The notes below the pieces were generated by a model. That model had not been told where the DNA came from and searched no databases. It saw nothing but the letters and a program-made list of their open reading frames with translations. A stretch of 13,462 nt of DNA from AC-52 sp044870295 (GTDB lineage: Bacteria > Actinomycetota > UBA4738). Where the stretch lies: positions 1-13,462 of the forward strand of contig JBIOYQ010000073.1 in NCBI GenBank assembly GCA_044870295.1. Direction: 5' to 3'. Position numbers and translations under genes: made by a program. Shown here piece after piece: positions 6,616-13,462 of the stretch (the first letter of the stretch is position 1; the number at the start of each line of letters is the position of its first letter).

Positions 6616-8067
6616 ATGATCCGAAGCGATGCGCGCGGAGGCCTCCGGAAGGTGGCGATGAGCGCCGCGATCGTCGTCCTCCTCGTCTCCTCCACGCCTG
6701 CGAGCGAACAGACGTTGCCATACGGCAGGGTGGACCCCGTCAAGGTCTCATCGGCGGTTGTTGGCCAGGTCCTGGCTCACGGCACGGCCACCTTCTGGGT
6801 GATGCTCGAGCCAACGACCGGCTCCCTCAGCCCTGCCTTCTCGATCGTCGACTGGTCTCAGCGGGGCAGGTTCGTCACGCATCAACTCCAAGAAGTGGCG
6901 GACACGTCACAGGCCGGTCTGCGCGGCTGGCTCCTCCGCCGCCACGTACCATTCCAGTCGTTCTGGATCATCAACGCCCTCAGGGTCACGGCCGGGTTGG
7001 ACACCCTCCGCGACATCGCCGCGCGTCCAGACGTTGTCCGCATCGACCCCTCTCGGACGTACCGGATCACGCCCCAGCCAACCGATGCGAGCCACGACTC
7101 CATCGGACAGGTGGAATGGGGAATCGATCGAATCAGGGCTGACGAGGTCTGGACAACTTTCGGCACTCGAGGCCAGGGCGTGACCGTAGCCAACATCGAT
7201 ACCGGCGTCATGTTCGACCATGCCGCCCTGCGCCGCCAATACCGAGGCCGTCGACATGGCCGGCTCAATCACAACTACAACTGGTGGGACCCCGCGCACG
7301 CCTGCGGTGTTCCGACACCCTGTGACAACGTTGGCCACGGGACGCACACCATGGGCATCATGGTGGGCGACGACGGGGCGGGCAATCAGATCGGCGTTGC
7401 CCCGAGGGCACGATGGATCGCAGCGAAGGGATGCGAGGACGTGTTCTGCTCCGATACGTCCTTGCTGTCGTCGGGCCAATGGGTTCTGGCCCCCACCGAC
7501 CTGGCCGGGAACAACCCCCGTCCGGAACTCCGGCCGATGGTCGTCAACAACGCATGGGAGGGAATCCCGAACGATCCGTTCTATCAAGCCATGGTCCAGG
7601 CGTGGGTGGCATCGGGCATCTTCCCGGTGTTCTCGGCGGGCTCCGGTGGCCCAGCCTGTGGGACCGTGGGCGCGCCGGCCAGCTACCCCGAGAGCTATGG
7701 CGTCGGTGCCTTCGACATGAACAATTCGATCGCGTCCTTCTCCGGTCGCGGCCCCTCCCCCTTCGGCGGTGTGATCAAGCCGGACGTAGGGGCGCCCGGA
7801 GTGGAGATCCGCAGCGCTTGGAACGACGGTGACTACGAGATCTTGACGGGGACGTCCGCGGCCACCGCGCACGTGTCCGGCACCGTCGCGCTGATCCTCT
7901 CGGCTGCCCCTTCGCTCGAGGGCGACGTCGGCGCCACGATGGCCATCATCGATGAGACGGCCATCGACACCCCAGGAACGTGTGGCGGGGAAACCGGCGA
8001 CAACAACACCTGGGGCGAAGGCCGACTGGATGCCTTCGCGGCGGTGGACGCCGCCAACGGTCCCTAG
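6616..8067 (+). CDS. Secreted S8 subtilase, bacillopeptidase F-like, altered oxyanion site
   Basis: A probable exported serine endopeptidase or protease-like protein of 483 residues. Residues 1-30 form a signal peptide (basic RSDARGGLRK, hydrophobic core AAIVVLLV, then TPAS). About 48-150 resembles a subtilase propeptide (FWIINALRVTA, ARPDVVRIDPS). The catalytic domain carries D195 (NIDTGV), H241 (GHGTHT) and S414 (GTSAATAHVSG). Long stretches (NQIGVAPRARWIAAK, QWVLAPTDLAGNN, ASYPESYGVGAFD, ASFSGRGPS) place it near bacillopeptidase F. Deviations: the oxyanion-hole Asn (usually AGN) is S343 in FSAGSGGP, NNSWGG is NNAWEG, and TSMAxPH is TSAATAH. Six Cys in the mature part suit disulfides. ATG at 6616 has GGAGG four bases upstream. 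It is divergent from xerD, 108 bases before the FG-GAP gene. Activity may be reduced or lost. Confidence 0.93.
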   Translation: MIRSDARGGLRKVAMSAAIVVLLVSSTPASEQTLPYGRVDPVKVSSAVVGQVLAHGTATFWVMLEPTTGSLSPAFSIVDWSQRGRFVTHQLQEVADTSQAGLRGWLLRRHVPFQSFWIINALRVTAGLDTLRDIAARPDVVRIDPSRTYRITPQPTDASHDSIGQVEWGIDRIRADEVWTTFGTRGQGVTVANIDTGVMFDHAALRRQYRGRRHGRLNHNYNWWDPAHACGVPTPCDNVGHGTHTMGIMVGDDGAGNQIGVAPRARWIAAKGCEDVFCSDTSLLSSGQWVLAPTDLAGNNPRPELRPMVVNNAWEGIPNDPFYQAMVQAWVASGIFPVFSAGSGGPACGTVGAPASYPESYGVGAFDMNNSIASFSGRGPSPFGGVIKPDVGAPGVEIRSAWNDGDYEILTGTSAATAHVSGTVALILSAAPSLEGDVGATMAIIDETAIDTPGTCGGETGDNNTWGEGRLDAFAAVDAANGP

Positions 8068-8071
8068 TATC

Positions 8072-8088
8072 CGATCGAACGACGATCG
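8072..8088. repeat. Inverted repeat CGATCG-N5-CGATCG
   Basis: Two CGATCG palindromes five bases apart lie just after the subtilase stop (8067), in the 108-base gap before the FG-GAP gene. Together they can form a short hairpin, but there is no T-run, so a terminator is doubtful. The rest of 8068-8175 shows no convincing promoter; TTGACG at 8099 has no matching -10 box. Confidence 0.3.
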
Positions 8089-8160
8089 AGGATCTCGCTT
8101 GACGGATCGGCGTTTCGACCGTTGACTGCTCGGCACGGACCCCCGATGACGGCAGCACCG

Positions 8161-8168
8161 AGGGAGGG
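8161..8168 (+). promoter_or_regulatory. Ribosome binding site deciding the FG-GAP gene start
   Basis: AGGGAGGG ends seven bases before the GTG at 8176. The in-frame TTG at 8122 and ATG at 8146 lack such a site, and starting at them would bury the signal peptide behind an 18- or 10-residue extension. Confidence 0.65.
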
Positions 8169-8175
8169 ACCTGGG

Positions 8176-9597
8176 GTGCATCCGTTCCGAACTGTCACGT
8201 TCCTCGTCTGCGTGATCGGAGGCTGTCTTCTGGCACCAGGGACCGCCGAGGCGGCCGGTTCGGTCAGCGGTCCTACCGGGTGTTTCGCGGGGTCACCGAA
8301 GGCATTCGTCCAGCCAGAGATCGGCGGCGCTCCTGATGCCCAGCTCTGGAGGTTCACCGGCCGCCAGAGCTGCGCCAGGCTGGGGAACTCCGTCGGGACG
8401 GCCGGCGACGTGAACGGTGACGGTTTCGACGACGTGATCGTCGGCGCCGAGTATTACGACGGCCGCGGTGGCGACGAGGGCGCTGCGTTCGCCTTCTACG
8501 GATCGACGTCCGGCCTCCCGCTCCTTCCGGACTGGGGTGCGCACGGAGCCGAACCGAGTTCCAACTTCGCCACGGCGGTGGCCACGGCGGGCGACGTCAA
8601 CGGTGACGGCTACGACGAGGTCCTGGTGGGTGAGATCTCCCTGGGAGGCGGCGCCTTCGCCTTCTACGGCTCCGGGAGGGGGTTGAGCCCCACCGCATCC
8701 TGGACCGTGGACGAGGGGCAATCCGACAGCAAGTTCGCCGCGGCTCTGGCCGCCGCCGGCGACGTCAACGGCGACGGCTACGACGACGTGATCGTCGGCG
8801 ATCCCTGGTACGACGGTGGCGGGCAGAGGAACGAGGGAGCGGCCTTCGTCTACATGGGATCGCCCTCGGGACTGAGCACGTCTCCAGGGTGGATGGCCGA
8901 GGGGGTCGAGCAGGACGCCTGGTTCGGATCCTCGGTAGCCCGGGCCGGCGACGTCAACGCCGACGGGTACGACGACGTGATCGTCGGCGCCGCCCTGTAT
9001 GGCGGCGGGCAGCACGCCGAGGGGCGAACCTTCCTCTTCCTCGGGTCCGTGGACGGCCTGGCCGAGACGGCGTCGTGGACGGCCGAGAGCGATCAGGTCG
9101 ACGCCGCCTTCGGAGACTCCGTTTCGACGGCCGGTGATGTGAACGACGACGGCTTCGACGACGTCATCGTTGGAGCCCCCGGCTTCGACAACCCGCAGCC
9201 CGGCGAGGGGCGAGCGTATGTGTTCCTGGGGTCCCCCGACGGTCTTCAGGAGGACGCGGCCTGGACGGCGGAAGGCGGCCGATCAGGCGTGGGCCTCGGC
9301 ACCTCGGTCGGGTCCGCCGGGGACGCGAACGGCGACGGGTTCGACGACGTCGTGATTGGCGGTCCAGGATTCGGCGGCGGGGTCGTGCTGGTCGTTCCCG
9401 GCTCCGCGGACGGCCCCCTGATCGAGCTCGCGGGCGTCCTGGACGGCCCGCGCGGATCGCTGGGAACCACCAGCGGCGGCGCCGGCGACGTCAACGGCGA
9501 CGGCCTCGGCGACGTCATCGCCGGAGCCCCGATGCACAGCCTCTTCGGCGCGGTCGAGGAAGGCCTGGCCATGGTCGCGATGGCGAAGCCGGGCTAG
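8176..9597 (+). CDS. Exported FG-GAP repeat protein, probable seven-blade beta-propeller
   Basis: A secreted or surface protein of 473 residues; the ligand is unknown. The signal peptide is MHPFRTVTFLVCVIGGC followed by LLAPGTAEAA, with cleavage likely after AEAA; an IGGC at 14-17 is a weak lipobox alternative. Seven calcium-binding FG-GAP motifs of the form DxNxDGxxD lie at 78-86, 140-148, 197-205, 259-267, 321-329, 383-391 and 438-446, about 55 to 62 residues apart, as in integrin-alpha-type propellers. Motif 2 has Glu at the last position. Repeats end with phrases like AYVFLGSPDGL. No sortase signal or C-terminal membrane helix is present, so it is either released or held by partners. It follows the subtilase on the same strand and may be co-transcribed. 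Its TAG shares CTAG with the Nudix stop. Confidence 0.93.
   Translation: MHPFRTVTFLVCVIGGCLLAPGTAEAAGSVSGPTGCFAGSPKAFVQPEIGGAPDAQLWRFTGRQSCARLGNSVGTAGDVNGDGFDDVIVGAEYYDGRGGDEGAAFAFYGSTSGLPLLPDWGAHGAEPSSNFATAVATAGDVNGDGYDEVLVGEISLGGGAFAFYGSGRGLSPTASWTVDEGQSDSKFAAALAAAGDVNGDGYDDVIVGDPWYDGGGQRNEGAAFVYMGSPSGLSTSPGWMAEGVEQDAWFGSSVARAGDVNADGYDDVIVGAALYGGGQHAEGRTFLFLGSVDGLAETASWTAESDQVDAAFGDSVSTAGDVNDDGFDDVIVGAPGFDNPQPGEGRAYVFLGSPDGLQEDAAWTAEGGRSGVGLGTSVGSAGDANGDGFDDVVIGGPGFGGGVVLVVPGSADGPLIELAGVLDGPRGSLGTTSGGAGDVNGDGLGDVIAGAPMHSLFGAVEEGLAMVAMAKPG
8404..9525 (+). repeat. Seven imperfect FG-GAP coding repeats, period about 165-186 bases
   Basis: The core coding for GDVNGDGxxDVIVG recurs at about 8404, 8590, 8761, 8947, 9133, 9319 and 9484. 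Spacing is mostly 186 bases, with shorter second-to-third (171) and sixth-to-seventh (165) intervals. The cores are very similar at the DNA level (GGCGACGTCAACGGCGACGG type) while the linkers differ, consistent with old internal duplications under selection for the calcium loop. Confidence 0.85.
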
Positions 9598-10088
9598 CTC
9601 GGCAAGGCCAGCAGGAGCCCGACGACCGTCTTGGCGTCCAGGATGTCGCCACGTCGGATGCCCTCGAGGGCGCGGTCCAGGCGCATGGTCACGACCTCGA
9701 CCGACTCCTCTCCCCCGTCGCCCGCAGGTTCGGCGTCGGCCACGAACAGCTCGATGCGCTCGTCGGCGAAGCCGGGAGACGTGTAGATCGTCGCCAGCGG
9801 CCGCACGTTGACGGCTCGAAAACTGGTCTCCTCCAACAGTTCCCGGGCGGCGCACGTCGCTGCGTCCTCCCCCGCCACGTCGAAGATTCCCGCCGGGATC
9901 TCCAGCAGCTCCTGTCGCACGGCCTCCCGGAACTGCCGGACCAGGACGACCTCACCCTCGCGCGTGAAGGCGACGATCGCGCAGGCGCCGGGATGTCGAA
10001 CGACCTCTCGCTCACCCGACGGCCACGTCTCGACGTCGACGCCGATGAGCTTGCCGTCGAAGACCCGGCGGACGCCCTGGGGCTCCAC
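9594..10088 (-). CDS. Nudix hydrolase, ADP-ribose pyrophosphatase type
   Basis: Probably hydrolyses ADP-ribose or related nucleoside diphosphate sugars to AMP and a sugar phosphate; cytoplasmic, Mg-dependent. The 164-residue protein has LLEIPAGIFDVAGEDAATC then AARELLEETSFRA, the Nudix box at 67-89 with G67, E74, R82, E83, E86 and E87. The usual Gly after EEx is Ser here, and the G-to-E spacing is six, as I recall for the mycobacterial homologue next to pyrG. ARELLEET and SPGFADERIELFVA are typical of the ADP-ribose group. It starts at GTG 10088, 14 bases after the pyrG stop, with AGGGGG and GAGG upstream. xerD normally follows directly; here two plus-strand genes intervene, and the stop overlaps that of the FG-GAP gene. 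Confidence 0.92.
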   Translation of the reverse strand: MEPQGVRRVFDGKLIGVDVETWPSGEREVVRHPGACAIVAFTREGEVVLVRQFREAVRQELLEIPAGIFDVAGEDAATCAARELLEETSFRAVNVRPLATIYTSPGFADERIELFVADAEPAGDGGEESVEVVTMRLDRALEGIRRGDILDAKTVVGLLLALPS

Positions 10089-10102
10089 CGGCCTCGACCC
10101 CC

Positions 10103-11746
10103 TTAGCTGGGGATGGCCAGCGGCTCGTGCAGCGCGCCCTCACGGCGGGCCAGGGCCGCGCCAACGAAGTCGCGGAACATCGGATGTGGCCGGGTCGGGC
10201 GCGACTTGAGCTCGGGGTGGAATTGCCCGGCGATGAAGTACGGATGATCGCGGAGCTCGATGATCTCCACCAGCCGCCGGTCCGGCGACATGCCGGAGAA
10301 CACCATCCCGTGCTTCTGCAGCACCTCGTGGTACGCCGGGTTCACCTCGTACCGATGGCGGTGCCGTTCTGAGATGACCGGCTCGCCGTACACCTGCTCG
10401 GCCAGCGAATCCGTGAGGATGTCCGCCGGGTAGGCCCCGAGCCGCATCGTCCCCCCCATGTCCTCCACGCCTTCCTGTTCGGGCAGGAGGTCGATGACCG
10501 GATGCGGCGTCGCCGCGTCGAACTCCGAGGAATTCGCGCCCTCCAGCCCGCACACGTTCCGCGCGAACTCGATGACCGCGCACTGCAGGCCCAGGCACAG
10601 CCCCAGGTACGGGATCCGATGCTCGCGGGCGAACTCGATCGCCGCGACCTTGCCCTCGACGCCGCGGATGCCGAACCCACCGGGGACCAGGATGCCGTCC
10701 GCGGTTCCCAGGACCTGTTCGACGCTGCCGGCGATCAGCTCGTCCGACGGGATCCACGTCAGGTTGACCCGAGCCCCGTGGTGGAACCCGCCGTGCTTGA
10801 GGGCCTCGATCACCGAGAGATACGCGTCCTTCAGCGTCACGTACTTGCCGACCACGGAGATGTTCACGGGCGTCACGGCCCGGTGGACGCGGTCGACCAG
10901 CTCGCGCCACTCGGTGAGGTCGGGCTCCTCGTCCCCGAGGTGCAGCAGGCGGGCCAGCAGCGTGTCCAGTCCTTCCCGATGCAGCACCAGCGGGACCTCG
11001 TAGATCGAGTCGGCGTCGACGGCGGAGATCACGCCCCGCGTCTCGACGTCGCACAGCAGCGAGATCTTCTCTTTGAGCTTGGGCCCGATGGGCCGGTCGG
11101 ATCGGCACACGATCACATCCGGCTGCACACCGATCGACCGCAGCTCCTTCACGGAGTGCTGGGTTGGCTTCGTCTTGAGCTCGCCGGTGGGACCGATGAA
11201 GGGCATCAGGGACACGTGGACGAAGGCGACGTTCTCCCGGCCGACCTCGTTGCGGAGCTGGCGGATGGCCTCCAGGAACGGCAGAGACTCGATGTCACCG
11301 ACCGTCCCGCCCACCTCCACGATGCAGACCTCGGCGTCGGTGGTGAGTGCCAGCCGGCGGACGCGGTCCTTGATCTCGTTGGTGATATGGGGGATGACCT
11401 GGACGGTCTTGCCCAGGAACTCGCCGCGCCGCTCCCGCTGGATGACGGTCTGATACACGGAGCCGGTGGTGACGTTGGACTCCCGGTGCAGCGACTCGTC
11501 GGTGAACCGCTCGTAGTGACCGAGGTCGAGGTCCGTCTCGGCCCCGTCGTCCAGCACGAACACCTCGCCGTGCTCGAACGGGTTCATGGTGCCGGGGTCG
11601 ACGTTGATGTAGGGGTCGAGCTTCTGGAGGGCGACGCGCAGACCGCGGGACTTGAGGAGCCTGGCGATGGAGGCGGAGGTGATTCCCTTGCCGAGCCCGG
11701 AGGCGACTCCACCCGTGACGAAGACGTATTTCGCTCGCTCAGGCAC
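10103..11746 (-). CDS. pyrG: CTP synthase
   Basis: Makes CTP from UTP, ATP and glutamine, the last step of pyrimidine nucleotide synthesis. The 547-residue protein has the N-terminal synthetase domain with P-loop GGVASGLGKG (12-21), QKLDPYINVDPGTMNPFEHGE split here as QKLDPYINVD and PGTMNPFEHGE, and EVGGTVGDIES (144-154). The C-terminal class-I glutamine amidotransferase domain has the nucleophile C384 in GLCLGLQ and the partners H510 and E512 in GQFHPEL. The frame is open to 12007, but conservation begins at KYVFVTGG, so I chose GTG at 11746 (MPERAKY). It is 49 bases downstream of the membrane transferase gene. A TAGGAT at 11763-11758 could be a -10 box for its own promoter. Confidence 0.97.
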   Translation of the reverse strand: MPERAKYVFVTGGVASGLGKGITSASIARLLKSRGLRVALQKLDPYINVDPGTMNPFEHGEVFVLDDGAETDLDLGHYERFTDESLHRESNVTTGSVYQTVIQRERRGEFLGKTVQVIPHITNEIKDRVRRLALTTDAEVCIVEVGGTVGDIESLPFLEAIRQLRNEVGRENVAFVHVSLMPFIGPTGELKTKPTQHSVKELRSIGVQPDVIVCRSDRPIGPKLKEKISLLCDVETRGVISAVDADSIYEVPLVLHREGLDTLLARLLHLGDEEPDLTEWRELVDRVHRAVTPVNISVVGKYVTLKDAYLSVIEALKHGGFHHGARVNLTWIPSDELIAGSVEQVLGTADGILVPGGFGIRGVEGKVAAIEFAREHRIPYLGLCLGLQCAVIEFARNVCGLEGANSSEFDAATPHPVIDLLPEQEGVEDMGGTMRLGAYPADILTDSLAEQVYGEPVISERHRHRYEVNPAYHEVLQKHGMVFSGMSPDRRLVEIIELRDHPYFIAGQFHPELKSRPTRPHPMFRDFVGAALARREGALHEPLAIPS

Positions 11747-11757
11747 TACGGGATTCC

Positions 11758-11763
11758 ATCCTA
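11758..11763 (-). promoter_or_regulatory. Possible -10 box upstream of pyrG
   Basis: On the minus strand these bases read TAGGAT (TAnnnT), 11 bases before the pyrG GTG, so a start site about seven bases on would leave a leader of about five bases. There is no convincing -35 element. This 49-base gap, which also holds the palindrome GGGTACCC at 11775-11782, is one of only a few real gaps in the right-hand gene run. Confidence 0.28.
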
Positions 11764-11795
11764 ACAGACCGGTTGGGTACCCGATAGCACCCGAA

Positions 11796-12680
11796 TCAGT
11801 CCGGAATGTGAGAACGGCGCGGTGCCGGTTCGTCCGCACGAACGTGCGCGCGGCCCAGGTCGTCCAGCCAGCGCAGTGGCGGCGTCGCCCGGATGACCCG
11901 GCTGAGAGTGACGGTCTCGGCGGCCACGTGAACGGCCAGGACCGCCACCAGGGCCACGGCCAGCCCCAATGGGGACAGACCGGCCAAGAGACCCACGCCC
12001 ACGACATAGCCGAGCAGGTTCGCGCCCGCGTCGCCCAACATGGCGCGCTCGCGCAGGTCGAACGGCAGCAACGCCACAGCGGCTCCCAGGCAGGCGACCT
12101 CCACGATGGCCGCGTCTGAGCGCCACGACAGCGCCGTCAGGACCGCCCCGGCCACCAGGAACGCCTTCAGTGCGCGGCCCGGCGCGACGTCGAGGAGGTT
12201 GAGCGTGTTGGTGGCCCCGGCCGCCGCCGGGATTCCGAAGGCCATCGCCCAGCCACCTGGACCGACCGAGACGGCGGCCAGCGCGGCGCCCGCCAGGCCG
12301 GCCAGCAGCTTCACCCCGCCGGCCGTCAGCGTTCCTCGAAGGAGCTGGCGCAGGTGCCCCAGAACGCCCCGCGTCTGCCCTGGATGGAGATCGTCGTAGA
12401 CACCTGCCAGGAAGACGATGGCCCCACCGACCAGCAGCAGGAGCAGGCGTCCCGCGTGGCCGAGCCCCCCGTGGCCGCCCAGGGCGAACACCACCAGGAC
12501 GGCCAGGCCCGGCGCCATCAGCGCCACGGCCAGGGACACTCCCAGGACGATCGGGACGCGTCGGCCCCGATAGTTCGGCACCGCCAGTCCCCGTCCGGCC
12601 CTCAGCCGCCCCGTGGCGTCGGCCCGGGCGTACAGGAACCCGACCGCGGCGATCAACGCCAGCGCGAACAGCCGGCTCAT
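11796..12680 (-). CDS. MraY/WecA-like membrane sugar-phosphate transferase
   Basis: Predicted to transfer a sugar phosphate from a UDP-sugar to a polyprenyl phosphate in the cytoplasmic membrane; substrate unknown. It has 294 residues and about eight or nine hydrophobic segments. Family motifs are VYDDLHPG with D96-D97, NTLNLLD (158-164) and MLGDAGANLLGY (214-224, the third conserved Asp). The usual NxxNxxDG continues here as LLDVAPGRALKAF, without the DG, and there is no HAPIHHH-type loop, so this is neither MraY nor WecA proper but a shorter subfamily, which I recall from Actinobacteria. It starts at ATG 12680, overlapping the previous stop as ATGA, with GAGG five bases upstream. Its partner is probably the GT2 enzyme encoded just before it. 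Confidence 0.85.
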   Translation of the reverse strand: MSRLFALALIAAVGFLYARADATGRLRAGRGLAVPNYRGRRVPIVLGVSLAVALMAPGLAVLVVFALGGHGGLGHAGRLLLLLVGGAIVFLAGVYDDLHPGQTRGVLGHLRQLLRGTLTAGGVKLLAGLAGAALAAVSVGPGGWAMAFGIPAAAGATNTLNLLDVAPGRALKAFLVAGAVLTALSWRSDAAIVEVACLGAAVALLPFDLRERAMLGDAGANLLGYVVGVGLLAGLSPLGLAVALVAVLAVHVAAETVTLSRVIRATPPLRWLDDLGRAHVRADEPAPRRSHIPD

Positions 12681-13378
12681 CGCAGCCTCAGGAACCGCGG
12701 GACCACCGCGGCCAGGATGTCCAGTCCCTGGCCGGCGCGGTGGCGGAACCCCTGGAGGCCGCGGCCGGTGGGCCGGTGGGTCATGTCGACGTCCACCTCA
12801 CCCACCCGATAGCCCAGCCGAAGCGCGTCGATGGTCATCGCCGTCTCCACGCCGAACCTCGCGGCCAGGGGCCGGCATCCGTCCAGCACCTCACGACGCA
12901 CCGCGCGCTGCCCGGAAAGCGGCTCCGCGGCGTCGAACCCGGTCAGCGAGCGGATGCACCACCTCGCCAGCCTCTTGACCAGGCCGAATCCGCCGCCCGG
13001 TTGTATGGGCAAGATCCCGACGGCGAGGTCCAGCCGCCCGGTCAGGACCTCCTCCACGAGGCGCTCGGCCTCGGAGGCCGACTCACCCACGTCGCCGTCG
13101 ACCAGGACGTAGACACCCGCGGTATGTGTTCGTCGGAGGGCCGCTTCGACGGCGCCACCCTTCCCCACCGCCCGCGGGCCGGCCAGGACGGCGGCCCCGG
13201 CGGATCGAGCCTCCTCGGCCGTGCGGTCCTCCGAACCGTCCGCCACGACCACCACCTCGTCGATGGCGGGGATCTCCAGCAGCGCCTTGACGGTCATGGC
13301 GATCGTGGGCTCCTCGTTCTTCGCGGCGACCAGGGCCACCACCGGCGGACGGCCCGACGTGACGGCCACCGGCGTCAC
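12677..13378 (-). CDS. Family 2 glycosyltransferase
   Basis: A cytoplasmic GT-A-fold sugar transferase of 233 residues without membrane segments. The nucleotide-sugar motif is VVVVADGSEDRT (42-53), the DxD-type metal site is VDGDVGES (93-100, D94 and D96), and PLSGQRAVRREVL (153-165) with RFGVETAMTIDAL follows, a pattern seen in polyprenyl-phosphate hexose and glucosyl-3-phosphoglycerate synthase-like proteins. Donor and acceptor cannot be told. The start is GTG at 13378, overlapping the preceding gene's TGA as GTGA; the upstream GAGG is only two bases away, so coupling probably drives initiation. Alternative in-frame GTGs lie at codons 4 and 13. It forms a pair with the membrane transferase and follows the SteB/MctB-like gene, suggesting a cell-envelope role. 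Confidence 0.88.
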   Translation of the reverse strand: MTPVAVTSGRPPVVALVAAKNEEPTIAMTVKALLEIPAIDEVVVVADGSEDRTAEEARSAGAAVLAGPRAVGKGGAVEAALRRTHTAGVYVLVDGDVGESASEAERLVEEVLTGRLDLAVGILPIQPGGGFGLVKRLARWCIRSLTGFDAAEPLSGQRAVRREVLDGCRPLAARFGVETAMTIDALRLGYRVGEVDVDMTHRPTGRGLQGFRHRAGQGLDILAAVVPRFLRLR

Positions 13379-13462
13379 GGCCTCGGAAGGAGGGACGACG
13401 AACCCGGCCCCACACCGTAGTCGCCTCCCTGCCCCGGGGAGTCGAGCAGGTCGCGCAACCCG
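13375..13462 (-). CDS. C-terminal end of an MctB/SteB-like protein (partial)
   Basis: A minus-strand frame entering from the right edge codes for 28 residues, GLRDLLDSPGQGGDYGVGPG then SSSLLPRP, and ends in TGA at 13377-13375. The GDYGVGPG-to-LLP ending resembles the tail of actinobacterial MctB/copper transporter (SteB) proteins, which are encoded before pyrG in Mycobacterium. The gene order supports this more than the short sequence does. The TGA overlaps the GTG of the GT2 gene, confirming both frames. Confidence 0.6.
   Translation of the reverse strand, partial: GLRDLLDSPGQGGDYGVGPGSSSLLPRP

Noticed and set aside
8099..8127. TTGACG at 8099 and TTGACT at 8122 as -35 boxes for the FG-GAP gene.
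   Set aside because: Neither has an acceptable -10 hexamer 16 to 18 bases downstream.
11775..11782. The palindrome GGGTACCC upstream of pyrG as an operator.
   Set aside because: An isolated eight-base palindrome is common by chance, and nothing else supports regulation there.
11747..12007. Extension of the pyrG frame upstream to 12007.
   Set aside because: It runs antisense-like through the coding DNA of the membrane transferase; CTP synthases begin a few residues before KYVFVTGG, which fits the GTG at 11746.

Overview
The window is GC-rich (about 65 to 75% in the stretches counted by eye) and almost fully coding. It is consistent with a chromosomal segment of a member of the Actinomycetota. 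The minus-strand order, read right to left, is SteB/MctB-like C-terminus, pyrG, ADP-ribose-type Nudix hydrolase, xerD, scpA, scpB, rluB. From memory this is the order around pyrG and xerD in Mycobacterium and Streptomyces. Several extra genes and the protein sequences suggest a deep-branching or uncultured lineage; no genus can be named from the sequence alone.

Right part (minus strand, 13462 to 9594): the last 28 codons of an MctB/SteB-like gene, a family-2 glycosyltransferase, an MraY/WecA-like membrane sugar-phosphate transferase, CTP synthase (pyrG) and a Nudix hydrolase. The first three are joined by GTGA/ATGA stop-start overlaps. A 49-base gap precedes pyrG, and 14 bases separate pyrG from the Nudix gene.

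Middle (plus strand, 6616 to 9597): two secreted proteins sit between the Nudix gene and xerD, which are normally neighbours. One is a bacillopeptidase F-like subtilase with signal peptide and propeptide. The other is an exported protein with seven FG-GAP repeats, probably a beta-propeller. The subtilase keeps the Asp/His/Ser triad, but its oxyanion-hole Asn is Ser and the segments around the active site are eroded. The propeller gene and the Nudix gene converge and share one CTAG as both stop codons.

Left part (minus strand, 6372 to 1): a tightly packed run of xerD, deoB (phosphopentomutase), deoA (pyrimidine-nucleoside phosphorylase), an M50 membrane metalloprotease, scpA, scpB and rluB, then the first 16 codons of an unidentified gene. 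It joins chromosome-dimer resolution and condensin-type segregation (XerD, ScpAB) to nucleoside salvage (DeoB, DeoA) in one probable operon. The parA-like gene often found before scpA in Actinobacteria is absent.

There is no tRNA, rRNA, CRISPR array or recognisable insertion sequence. The only non-coding stretches above 100 bases are the divergent region 6373-6615 and the gap 8068-8175. Many long open frames antisense to these genes are by-products of high GC content and are not listed as genes.
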